Assembly (NCBI GenBank): GCA_027031025.1 | Contig: JALVEJ010000273.1 | Span: forward strand, 1 to 7,375 | Source of the DNA: Flavobacteriales bacterium | GTDB taxonomy: Bacteria; Bacteroidota; Bacteroidia; Flavobacteriales; Flavobacteriaceae | Direction of reading: 5' to 3' | Length of the DNA: 7,375 nt | In this document: one piece after another, positions 1 through 6,097 of the stretch | Position numbering within the stretch: position 1 is the stretch's first letter | Layout: each line of letters opens with the position of its first letter | The notes under the pieces: generated by a model | Told to the model about the DNA's origin: nothing | The model's input: only the letters and a program-made list of their open reading frames with translations | Database searches by the model: none | Position numbers and translations under genes: made by a program

Positions 1-109
1 ATTTTGTGCATTTTTGACAAATAAATTCAAATTTTAACAACAACCATCAAGATTCATTTCTATCTCAATTATACAAAAACGAAATGCTACTTTGAGCACC
101 TTTCTATTT

Positions 110-143
110 AGGTTGCCAAGTTTATCGACAGGGCAAACGCACT
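110..143. repeat. Relic of GTTGCC…AGTTTATCGA repeat, copy 1
   Basis: GTTGCC at 112-117 is followed by AGTTTATCGA at 119-128. Nearly the same combination recurs in the same orientation at 364-386. TTGCC near 113 and GGGCAA near 131 are inverted, so the copy has weak palindromic ends. CAGGGCAAACGCAC at 129-142 is also nearly the reverse complement of GTGCGTTGCCCTG at 362-374. It resembles the widespread CCTGAGCTTGTCGAAG-type intergenic repeat, but that assignment is from memory. Confidence 0.4.
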
Positions 144-168
144 ATAAAAAAATTAAAATATTTCTTTT

Positions 169-197
169 AGCCCCATAGGGGCGTCCTGTTTGTAGAA
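169..197 (+). repeat. GC-rich palindromic intergenic repeat, copy 1
   Basis: AGCCCCATAGGGGCG (169-183) is a short near-palindrome of CCCC/GGGG arms around ATA. It is followed by a tail ending TTTGTAGAA (189-197). The same head and tail recur at 3252-3280 and 3361-3390, so head plus tail is the full unit. This type of repeat is familiar from Bacteroidota intergenic DNA. Its function is unknown to me. Confidence 0.7.
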
Positions 198-221
198 CAT
201 AATACCATTACAATACGATAA

Positions 222-240
222 AGCCCCATAGTGGCGACCT
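222..240 (+). repeat. GC-rich palindromic intergenic repeat, copy 2 (head only)
   Basis: AGCCCCATAGTGGCGACCT matches the head of copy 1 with one change in the right arm but lacks the TTTGTAGAA tail. It forms an inverted pair with copy 3 (AGGTCGCTCCTACGGAGCT at 268-286), so the two could fold into a long imperfect hairpin with a 27-base loop. Confidence 0.65.
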
Positions 241-263
241 AATAAAATTATCAATAGTACATG

Positions 264-286
264 TTACAGGTCGCTCCTACGGAGCT
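264..286 (-). repeat. GC-rich palindromic intergenic repeat, copy 3 (inverted)
   Basis: Read on the minus strand this is AGCTCCGTAGGAGCGACCT followed by GTAA. It is the same family as copies 1 and 2 with compensating changes in both arms (CTCC with GGAG). The paired changes keep the hairpin intact, which suggests that the folded form matters. Confidence 0.65.
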
Positions 287-363
287 GATATTAAGGGGTT
301 TGTAAATAATTTTACATGGTTGCATTAATATTTTATGGCATTCCAGAATAATACACATATGGT

Positions 364-386
364 GCGTTGCCCTGAGTTTATCGAAG
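364..386. repeat. Relic of GTTGCC…AGTTTATCGA repeat, copy 2
   Basis: GTTGCC (365-370), CCTGAG (371-376) and AGTTTATCGA (375-384) repeat the arrangement at 112-128 with two extra bases between the blocks. CCTGAGTTTATCGAAG is close to a repeat core seen in many bacterial intergenic regions. The copy lies directly against the left edge of the aspS promoter. Confidence 0.4.
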
Positions 387-390
387 TATA

Positions 391-423
391 ACTTTCAACT
401 TTCAACTAAAAAATCTATCTTTG
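391..423 (+). promoter_or_regulatory. aspS promoter (Bacteroidota type)
   Basis: TATCTTTG at 416-423 is an exact match to the Bacteroidota -7 element TAnnTTTG. TTTC at 393-396 sits 19 bases upstream, where the -33 TTTG-like element is expected, and is a one-base variant of it. An ACTTTCAAC motif and a run of six A lie between. Transcription would start near 430, giving a short leader of about 15 bases before the ATG at 445. The 33-base block is repeated with only two changes at 3456-3488. Confidence 0.7.
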
Positions 424-444
424 TTGCTTAAAATTTTAATAAAA

Positions 445-2187
445 ATGTATAGAACGCATACTTGTGGCGAACTGAACGCTAATCATATAGGACAAGCCGT
501 AACACTTAGCGGTTGGGTACAAAAAATCAGAGACTTAGGTGCTGTTATTTTTATTGATTTAAGAGACCGTTACGGCATCACGCAATTGTCTTTTAACGAA
601 AATAATAGAGACTTGTTAGAACAAGCTCGTAAGCTGGGACGTGAATTTGTGATACAAGCCAAAGGAAAAGTGGTAGAACGTGCCAGCAAAAACCCGAAAT
701 TGCCTACCGGCGATATTGAAATTTTAGTCGAAGAACTTGAGGTACTTAATGAATCTGAAATTCCACCATTCACCATTGAAGATGAAACCGACGGCGGTGA
801 AGAGTTGCGAATGAAATACCGCTATTTGGATATTAGACGAAATCCGGTTAAAAACAATTTGATTTTTCGTTCCAAAGTAACCCAATTGGTTCGTAATTAT
901 TTGGCTGACCAAGGTTTTATTGATGTAGAAACGCCTTATTTGATAAAATCCACTCCCGAAGGTGCCCGCGATTTTGTAGTGCCGTCACGTATGCACCCGG
1001 GACATTTTTATGCTTTACCGCAATCACCGCAAACTTTTAAGCAACTTTTGATGGTCGGTGGCATGGATAAATATATGCAAATAGTCAAATGTTTTCGCGA
1101 TGAAGATTTAAGAGCTGACCGTCAGCCTGAATTTACACAGATTGACTGCGAAATGGCATTTATCGAGCAAGAAGATATATTGCAAACTTTTGAAGGTTTG
1201 ACCAAGCATTTGCTTAAAGAAATACATGGAATAGAAATTGCCGATTTTCCCCGTATCAGTTACGAAGAAGCTATGCGCCGCTATGGTAATGACAAGCCTG
1301 ACATTCGTTTCGGTATGGAATTTGGCGACCTAACCGAAGCCGCCAAAGGCAAGGGCTTTAATGTCTTTGACCAACAAGAAGCCATTTTAGGTATCGCCGT
1401 TCCCGGTGCCGCAACATATACCCGTAAGCAAATTGACAAAATTACCGATTGGGTTAAACGTCCGCAAATAGGTGCCAAAGGCATGGTTTATGTCAAATAC
1501 AACGAAGATGGCAGTTTTAAATCATCTGTCGATAAATTTTACAGTCAAGATGATTTATCCGAATGGGCAAAAATTACCGGAGCTAATCCGGGGGATTTGA
1601 TTTTGGTTTTATCCGGAAATTTGGATGCTACTCGTGCCCAATTAAGTGCCTTACGTATGGAAATGGCAGAACGACTCGGTTTGCGTAAACCGGATGAATT
1701 TGCACCACTTTGGGTAGTAGATTTTCCGCTTTTAGAGTGGGACGAAGACACCGGACGCTACCACGCCATGCACCATCCGTTTACAGCTCCAAAGCCCGAA
1801 GATGCCCATCTGTTGGATACCGAACCCGGAAAAGTCCGTGCTAATGCTTACGACTTGGTCTTAAATGGTAATGAAATTGGGGGTGGTTCTATCAGAATAC
1901 ATGACAAAGCCATGCAAGCCAAGATGTTAAATTTGTTAGGATTTAGTGATGAAGAAGCCCAAAAACAATTCGGGTTCTTAATGAACGCCTTTCAATATGG
2001 CGCGCCACCACACGGGGGAATTGCATTTGGTTTAGACCGCTTGGTAGCCATATTGGGCGGACAAGAAACCATTCGTGATTTTATCGCATTCCCTAAAAAC
2101 AATGCCGGACGCGATGTGATGATCGATGCGCCGGACACCATTAGTCAAGAACAGCTGGACGAATTACATCTGCGTATTGTGGAATAA
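445..2187 (+). CDS. aspS: Aspartyl-tRNA synthetase
   Basis: This cytoplasmic class IIb enzyme charges tRNA-Asp with aspartate using ATP. The 580-residue length is normal for the bacterial type. An OB-fold anticodon-binding domain covers about residues 1-110 and contains GWVQKIRDLG. The catalytic core follows: motif 1 with GFIDVETP (157-164), the PEGARDF loop (171-177), QSPQTFKQ (193-200), motif 2 FRDEDLRADRQPEF (217-230, ATP-contacting R218 and E220), and motif 3 GIAFGLDR (525-532, R532). The bacterial GAD insertion lies at about 290-400. Leu31 and Lys82 match the tRNA-Asp-specific (discriminating) form rather than the Pseudomonas-like His/Gly pair; this is an inference from remembered alignments. 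I start at ATG 445 because MYRTHTCGEL is the standard N-terminus and an in-frame TTG at 421 lies inside the promoter. The gene appears monocistronic. Confidence 0.97.
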   Translation: MYRTHTCGELNANHIGQAVTLSGWVQKIRDLGAVIFIDLRDRYGITQLSFNENNRDLLEQARKLGREFVIQAKGKVVERASKNPKLPTGDIEILVEELEVLNESEIPPFTIEDETDGGEELRMKYRYLDIRRNPVKNNLIFRSKVTQLVRNYLADQGFIDVETPYLIKSTPEGARDFVVPSRMHPGHFYALPQSPQTFKQLLMVGGMDKYMQIVKCFRDEDLRADRQPEFTQIDCEMAFIEQEDILQTFEGLTKHLLKEIHGIEIADFPRISYEEAMRRYGNDKPDIRFGMEFGDLTEAAKGKGFNVFDQQEAILGIAVPGAATYTRKQIDKITDWVKRPQIGAKGMVYVKYNEDGSFKSSVDKFYSQDDLSEWAKITGANPGDLILVLSGNLDATRAQLSALRMEMAERLGLRKPDEFAPLWVVDFPLLEWDEDTGRYHAMHHPFTAPKPEDAHLLDTEPGKVRANAYDLVLNGNEIGGGSIRIHDKAMQAKMLNLLGFSDEEAQKQFGFLMNAFQYGAPPHGGIAFGLDRLVAILGGQETIRDFIAFPKNNAGRDVMIDAPDTISQEQLDELHLRIVE

Positions 2188-2293
2188 TTCTGTTTCAATC
2201 GCAATTGTATGTTTATAGAAAAATATTGGATACTTTCCGGATTTGTTAAAATAGGAAAGCTGATATTAGAGAAAAATAACAATAAATCACTAA

Positions 2294-2312
2294 ACCCCGA
2301 AGGGGTGACATT
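2294..2312 (+). repeat. Short hairpin / divergent GC-rich repeat after aspS
   Basis: ACCCCGAAGGGGT (2294-2306) is a perfect 5-bp stem with a GAA loop, followed by GACATT. The head and the GACAT match the GC-rich intergenic repeat family elsewhere in the window, so I treat it as a divergent copy. A T-rich stretch (2314-2318) follows, so it might help end aspS transcription. The stem is short and the T-run is displaced, which makes that role weak. I see no better terminator between 2188 and 2351. Confidence 0.5.
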
Positions 2313-2351
2313 GTTTTTCCATAAAATTAATATTGCTTAAATTCTGATATA

Positions 2352-3095
2352 ATGAAAATATTCCGTTCCGAAAGTTTGGTCGATTACCGGACTTATACCT
2401 TTAATTATGCTATTTACTGCCGGCAAGACGAAGCTATTGAAACGGATGAAATTTACCGCTCAGGTTTTTTGCCTTACAGTAACTCTTTAACATTAACACA
2501 ACCACATCATTATTTAGCCAGAAGTTTGCGCGTTGTTTTAGAAAATTTTGTGCCAACTTCCGAAAACCGGCGGATTGATAAAAAAATAGCGGCATTGCAA
2601 CCTGAAATTACCGTTTGGCAAAAGCCGGATTTTGATAACAATCAAAGTTTTAAGCAATTTTGCTTGGACTATGCCGCTGTGCGTTTTGACGGGGCTATGC
2701 CTGCCGAGCGTTTTCAGTATATTTACAATTGGCCTTATTTATCACACATTTTCGAGTTTAAAGATGTGCAACAAAATATTTTGGGCTATGTGTTTGCAGT
2801 GATGACAGAAAACATTTTACATTATTGGTTTTCATATTACGATTTACAACACAGCCGATTAGGATTAGGAAAATGGATGATGTATAAAACGATTGCTTGG
2901 GCAAAAGAACACGGCTTACAAGAAGTTTATCTCGGCACTTGTTACGGCACCAAAGCCATGTACAAGATGCGCGATTTCAAAGGCTTGGAATTTTTTGACG
3001 GCAATGAGTGGACGGCTGATATGAAACGACTCAAACAAAAATGCAAGACCGACGACCGGTTTGAAGTAGATGATTTCAAACAGTCAATGATTTAG
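2352..3095 (+). CDS. Putative aminoacyl-tRNA-protein transferase (Ate/Bpt-like)
   Basis: This 247-residue soluble protein resembles the arginyl/leucyl-tRNA-protein transferases, which add Arg or Leu to protein N-termini and mark them for N-degron breakdown. The C-terminal GNAT-like half carries the clearest signature: YYDLQHSRLGLGKW, then YLGTCYGTKAMYKMRDF (193-209), with W before the tail. This parallels the YLGY…MNYK…F block of bacterial Bpt. The N-terminal half has GFLP (38-41) where Bpt has GFRRSG, and PTSENRRIDKK (68-78) where the family has a basic SRSQKR-type segment. The cysteines that normally lie between these (CCxxC or CxxC type) are missing; the matching stretch reads HHYLARSLRV. 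Activity and substrate may therefore differ, and a plain GNAT acyltransferase is the alternative. ATG 2352 is the natural start, with an AT-rich leader and no Shine-Dalgarno site. No neighbour links it to a known protease adaptor. Confidence 0.65.
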   Translation: MKIFRSESLVDYRTYTFNYAIYCRQDEAIETDEIYRSGFLPYSNSLTLTQPHHYLARSLRVVLENFVPTSENRRIDKKIAALQPEITVWQKPDFDNNQSFKQFCLDYAAVRFDGAMPAERFQYIYNWPYLSHIFEFKDVQQNILGYVFAVMTENILHYWFSYYDLQHSRLGLGKWMMYKTIAWAKEHGLQEVYLGTCYGTKAMYKMRDFKGLEFFDGNEWTADMKRLKQKCKTDDRFEVDDFKQSMI

Positions 3096-3209
3096 TCAAA
3101 ATATTTTTTCGCTGATTTTTAACTTGAATATGAGGCTATATTGTTTTGTATGTGTAATAATTTAATTTTAGTGGCACATCGGCGAACAACTAATTATGGT
3201 ATTTAAGAA

Positions 3210-3225
3210 TCGCTCCTACGAGGCT
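3210..3225 (-). repeat. GC-rich palindromic intergenic repeat, copy 4 (inverted)
   Basis: On the minus strand this reads AGCCTCGTAGGAGCGA, matching the head of the family seen at 169-286. It faces copy 5 at 3252, again giving an inverted pair about 26 bases apart, the same kind of arrangement as the pair at 222-286. Confidence 0.6.
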
Positions 3226-3251
3226 ATTTTATAATAGAATAATTGATAATG

Positions 3252-3280
3252 AGCCTTATAGAGGCGACATCTTTGTAACG
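3252..3280 (+). repeat. GC-rich palindromic intergenic repeat, copy 5
   Basis: AGCCTTATAGAGGCGACAT (3252-3270) is followed by CTTTGTAACG, so both head and tail of the unit are present. The arms GCCT and AGGC are complementary even though their sequence differs from the other copies. Confidence 0.65.
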
Positions 3281-3318
3281 ATCAAAATGATAAACAACTG
3301 ATAATTTGATATTTAAAA

Positions 3319-3349
3319 GACCTGGCAGGTTTTGAAAACCTACTAGGTC
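3319..3349. repeat. GACCTGGCAGG-type intergenic palindrome
   Basis: The left arm GACCTGGCAGGTTTT (3319-3333) and the right arm AAAACCTACTAGGTC (3335-3349) pair at 13 of 15 positions plus one G-T wobble. The palindrome is common in Bacteroidota intergenic DNA as I remember it. It is too far from either gene end, and lacks a T-run, to be a convincing terminator. Confidence 0.65.
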
Positions 3350-3360
3350 GGAAAAACATT

Positions 3361-3390
3361 GAGCGCCGTAGGTGCGACACCTTTGTAGAA
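3361..3390 (+). repeat. GC-rich palindromic intergenic repeat, copy 6
   Basis: GAGCGCCGTAGGTGCGACAC is followed by CTTTGTAGAA, a complete unit with the same tail as the copy at 169-197. The paired changes GCGCC/GGTGC keep most of the stem. Confidence 0.65.
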
Positions 3391-3455
3391 TAAAAATTTT
3401 TTACGAATATATGCTACCAATTATTTTTAGCAAAGACCTTGAATTTTAAATTTTC

Positions 3456-3488
3456 ACTTTCAACATTCAACTAAAAAAACTATCTTTG
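3456..3488 (+). promoter_or_regulatory. Promoter of the TPP-riboswitch/receptor unit
   Basis: TATCTTTG at 3481-3488 is an exact -7 element, and TTTC at 3458-3461 lies 19 bases upstream in the -33 position. The whole 33-base block matches the aspS promoter at 391-423 at 31 positions without gaps. Transcription should start near 3495, just before the first base pair of the riboswitch, which supports the assignment. Confidence 0.75.
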
Positions 3489-3495
3489 CAGCCGG

Positions 3496-3598
3496 AAAAA
3501 CAGGGGTGCTCAAAAAACGAGCTGAGATCAGACCCTTAGAACCTGAACAGGTAATGCTGTTAAGGGAGCTAACTTGATACCAACTTCCCTTGTTTTTT
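3496..3598 (+). promoter_or_regulatory. TPP riboswitch (THI element)
   Basis: This RNA leader senses thiamine pyrophosphate. The conserved pieces occur in order: GGGGTGC (3503-3509), GCTGAGA (3521-3527), ACCC (3532-3535), GAACCTGA (3539-3546), GTAATGC (3551-3557) and AAGGGAG (3562-3568). P2 pairs GGGG with ACCC, P3 pairs GCTC with GAGC, and P5 pairs AACAG with CTGTT. The outer helix appears to join 3496-3506 with 3587-3597 over 11 bp. A hairpin can also form between AAGGGAG and CTTCCCTT (3584-3591), followed by six T (3593-3598), and would serve as an intrinsic terminator. The element lies 40 bases upstream of the receptor start in the same direction, so the receptor is expected to be repressed when TPP is plentiful. 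Confidence 0.93.
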
Positions 3599-3633
3599 AC
3601 ATTAATAATATATTTAACAACCTGTAAAAAACA
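3591..3633 (+). promoter_or_regulatory. Inverted repeat masking the receptor start region
   Basis: TGTTTTTTAC (3591-3600) and GTAAAAAACA (3624-3633) are perfect 10-base complements with a 23-base loop. The left arm is the T-rich end of the riboswitch. The right arm is the A-rich leader that ends five bases before the ATG at 3639. Forming this hairpin would cover the initiation region and would compete with the outer riboswitch helix. It is a plausible translational switch, inferred from pairing only. Confidence 0.55.
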
Positions 3634-3638
3634 AAATC

Positions 3639-5990
3639 ATGAAAAAATTATTATTATTATTCTTATTGGCCGGTTGGACAGTCTGGGCACAAGAGGTCAA
3701 CATTTCCGGAAAAGTTACCGATGAAAACCATCAACCGCTTGCCGGTGCAGTTGTAGCAGTTAAAGAAATTCGATTGAAAAAAGCCACAGATTTCAATGGA
3801 GAATTCCTTTTAAAAGTCAAACCGCGAAAATATACTCTAACGGTATCCTATACCGGATACCAAACCAAAGAAATAGTGGTCATAGCACAGCGTGATACAT
3901 ATCTCAACATTCGCTTAAAACCCAAAGCTGAGCAGTTAGATGAAGTTATCATCAATGCTGTCAAAGCAACCCCCGACATGCCCGTTGCACAGTCTAATGT
4001 TTCAAAAGAACAATTACAAGAGCAAAACCTGGGGCAAGATGTCCCCTACTTGATTGAAACCTTGCCGGGTGTTGTGGTAACATCAGATGCCGGTGCCGGT
4101 ATTGGTTATACGGGAATTCGTATTCGCGGTATCAGCTCGCAACAAATCAACGTCACCTTAAACGGCATCCCCTTTAACGACCCCGAATCGCAAAGTGTCT
4201 ATTGGGTTGATATTCCGGATATTGCCGCCAACACACAAAGCTTACAAATACAACGTGGCGTCGGAACATCAAGCTTTGGCACCGGAGCTTTTGGAGCGAG
4301 TTTAAATCTTCAAACCGTTCAGATAGACCAAGAAGCCTCAGCCGGCATTCAAACCGCTTACGGCAGTTTCAACACAAAAAAAACAGGTGTAAAAGGCACG
4401 ACCGGTTTATTAAATCAGCATTTTAGTTTTACCGGTCATTTTTCAAAAACCACCTCTGACGGTTATATTGACAGAGCAAGCGCCAAACTCAAATCTTATT
4501 ACCTTTCGGGCGCCTATAAAGATGACAAAAATACTTTGAAAGCCTTAATTTTCGGTGGACATGAAATCACTTATCAAGCTTGGTATGGCGTAGATAAACA
4601 AACTTTTGACAACAACCCTACTTTTAACTATGCCGGTGCTATTTATGATAACAATTGGCATGTTATCGATTTTTACGACAACCAAGTAGATAATTACAAG
4701 CAAGATCATTATCAATTGCATTTCAGCCATAAATTTAGCAAAGATTTAAAATTGAATTTAGCCACGCACTATACCTATGGACGCGGCTACTACGAACAAT
4801 ACAAACAAGATGAAGATTTTTCCGATTATGGTTTCACCCCTATTGTTATCAACGGGCAAACCATTGATCATACCGACTTGATTCGGCGCAAATGGTTGGA
4901 CAATGATTTTTACGGCGCTATAGCTTCCTTGGAATACCGCACCAAAGCCGGTCATTATATTTTCGGATTGGCTGCCAATGAATACGATGGTAGACATTTC
5001 GGGCGGGTTATTTGGGCACAATATGCCTCAGATAGTAAAATCCGGCACGAATACTACCGCAATACCGGTATCAAAAAATCTGTCAACGGATTTGCCAAAA
5101 CGCTTTACCAAATCAGTCACAAATTCAAACTATTTACCGATGTGCAATTTAGAAAAATCAGCTATAAAGTCGATGGTACCGTTGCCTGGCAAACCCCTTG
5201 GACCATGTCTGATGACTTGTTTTTTATCAATCCTAAAATCGGTTTATATTACGATTTGAATCCGGAAAACGATTTATATCTCTCACTTGCACAAACCCAC
5301 CGCGAACCAAACCGCGACGATTATCAAAATGCAACTCTTGACAAACCTAAACCCGAAACTTTAAACGATATAGAAGCCGGATGGAAATACCAATCCGGCA
5401 ACCTCAAAACCGAAATCAATCTGTATGGGATGTTTTATAAAGACCAGTTGGTTTTAACCGGTCGTATTACCAATGTCGGCGACCCGATTCGGGAAAATGT
5501 CGGTGAAAGTTATCGTATCGGTGTTGAAACCCAATTGGCTTATCGATTAAATAAGAAATTTGATTTTCAAGGCAATTTATCTTTAAGCGACAATCGTAAT
5601 AAAGAATACATTACCCGTGAAAATAGCCAATTCAAAGTGTATAAAAATACGAAAATAGCTTATTCCCCTGATGTGGTAGGAGCCGGTATCATCACCTATC
5701 ATGCTTTTAAGCAATTTAAAATACAAGCCATTACCAAATATGTCGGCAGTCAATATATGGATAATCGGAATATTGATGCCTCAAAATTAGATAGTTATTG
5801 GCTAGAAAACTTATTATTCCGCTACGAAACCGGCAATAATAAATGGGTCAAAAACGCCGCTTTAACTTTAAAACTAAATAATATTTTCAACCAAAAATAT
5901 GCTTCCAATGGTTATATGTGGGGAGACGACCCATATTATTTTCCACAAGCAGGCTTTAATGTTTTGGCAGGATTGAACATAACTTTTTAA
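3639..5990 (+). CDS. TonB-dependent receptor, predicted thiamine uptake
   Basis: This 783-residue outer-membrane beta-barrel transporter takes up its ligand using TonB energy. A signal peptide (MKKLLLLFLLAGWTVWA, cut near residue 17) is followed by a CarboxypepD_reg-like beta-sandwich at about 20-95 (VNISGKVTDENHQPLAGAVV). A TonB-box-like segment LDEVIINA lies at 100-107. The plug domain follows at about 110-225, with IRIRGISSQQINVTLNGIPFNDPE and an LQIQRGVGTSSFGTGAFGASL end. The barrel runs to a C-terminal phenylalanine (GLNITF), as outer-membrane insertion requires. The ligand is inferred from the TPP riboswitch upstream: thiamine-regulated receptors of this kind are known in Bacteroidota (OMR1/OMthi). 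Unlike typical cases, no PnuT-type transporter or thiamine pyrophosphokinase gene follows, and a terminator ends the unit. Thiamine, a phosphate ester or a precursor remain possible ligands. Confidence 0.9.
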   Translation: MKKLLLLFLLAGWTVWAQEVNISGKVTDENHQPLAGAVVAVKEIRLKKATDFNGEFLLKVKPRKYTLTVSYTGYQTKEIVVIAQRDTYLNIRLKPKAEQLDEVIINAVKATPDMPVAQSNVSKEQLQEQNLGQDVPYLIETLPGVVVTSDAGAGIGYTGIRIRGISSQQINVTLNGIPFNDPESQSVYWVDIPDIAANTQSLQIQRGVGTSSFGTGAFGASLNLQTVQIDQEASAGIQTAYGSFNTKKTGVKGTTGLLNQHFSFTGHFSKTTSDGYIDRASAKLKSYYLSGAYKDDKNTLKALIFGGHEITYQAWYGVDKQTFDNNPTFNYAGAIYDNNWHVIDFYDNQVDNYKQDHYQLHFSHKFSKDLKLNLATHYTYGRGYYEQYKQDEDFSDYGFTPIVINGQTIDHTDLIRRKWLDNDFYGAIASLEYRTKAGHYIFGLAANEYDGRHFGRVIWAQYASDSKIRHEYYRNTGIKKSVNGFAKTLYQISHKFKLFTDVQFRKISYKVDGTVAWQTPWTMSDDLFFINPKIGLYYDLNPENDLYLSLAQTHREPNRDDYQNATLDKPKPETLNDIEAGWKYQSGNLKTEINLYGMFYKDQLVLTGRITNVGDPIRENVGESYRIGVETQLAYRLNKKFDFQGNLSLSDNRNKEYITRENSQFKVYKNTKIAYSPDVVGAGIITYHAFKQFKIQAITKYVGSQYMDNRNIDASKLDSYWLENLLFRYETGNNKWVKNAALTLKLNNIFNQKYASNGYMWGDDPYYFPQAGFNVLAGLNITF

Positions 5991-6030
5991 GACATTCAAA
6001 CACACAACAAACAAACATAAAGCTAGTCAG

Positions 6031-6058
6031 CAGCCTCCAAATTTGGGGGCTGTTTTTT
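6031..6058 (+). terminator. Intrinsic terminator of the receptor gene
   Basis: CAGCCTCC (6031-6038) pairs with GGGGGCTG (6045-6052) through eight base pairs, one of them a G-T wobble, around an AAATTT loop. Six T follow at 6053-6058. It lies about 40 bases past the receptor stop codon and separates the receptor from the regulator downstream. Confidence 0.9.
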
Positions 6059-6097
6059 AATTTATAATTTCAAAATAAAGCTTATTTGTCCAAAAAA

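Larger units (their letters stand above)
1..390. other. Gene-free upstream region with scattered short repeats
   Basis: I see no credible coding region here on either strand. The first 110 bases are AT-rich and show no recognisable element. From about 110 onward the stretch carries two relics of a GTTGCC…AGTTTATCGA repeat (110-143 and 364-386) that bracket three copies of a GC-rich palindromic repeat (169-197, 222-240, 264-286). It ends at the aspS promoter. The upstream neighbour lies outside the window, so its strand and terminator cannot be judged. Confidence 0.6.
3096..3455. other. Gene-free repeat-rich intergenic region
   Basis: No coding region is supported here; the longest small reading frame I checked, near 3150, encodes only about 18 residues. 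The first 110 bases are AT-rich with no clear terminator for the upstream gene. The remainder holds three copies of the GC-rich repeat (3210-3225, 3252-3280, 3361-3390) and one unrelated 31-base palindrome (3319-3349), up to the promoter that begins at 3456. Confidence 0.6.

Noticed and set aside
169..286. Possible CRISPR array from clustered short repeats
   Set aside because: The copies are in both orientations, unevenly spaced and divergent, with no regular spacers and no cas genes.
421..444. Eight-codon upstream extension of aspS from TTG at 421
   Set aside because: It starts inside the -7 element, before the expected transcription start, and the added residues are not part of the conserved N-terminus MYRTHTCGEL.
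570..1751. Minus-strand reading frames inside aspS (570-776, 724-912, 1281-1484, 1545-1751)
   Set aside because: All lie fully within a strongly conserved gene, are short, and show no recognisable domain.
2311..2335. Possible promoter for the transferase (TTG at 2311, TAATATTG at 2328)
   Set aside because: The -7 element has a mismatch and the spacing of 14 bases is shorter than the usual 17-23, so I do not annotate it.
3151..3207. Small reading frame of about 18 codons after the transferase
   Set aside because: It is too short, has no supporting leader or conserved features, and sits in repeat-rich intergenic DNA.
4545..5259. Alternative-frame readings inside the receptor gene (4545-4730 and 4758-5021 minus, 4978-5259 plus)
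   Set aside because: They overlap well-formed beta-barrel coding sequence and encode low-complexity peptides with no family resemblance.
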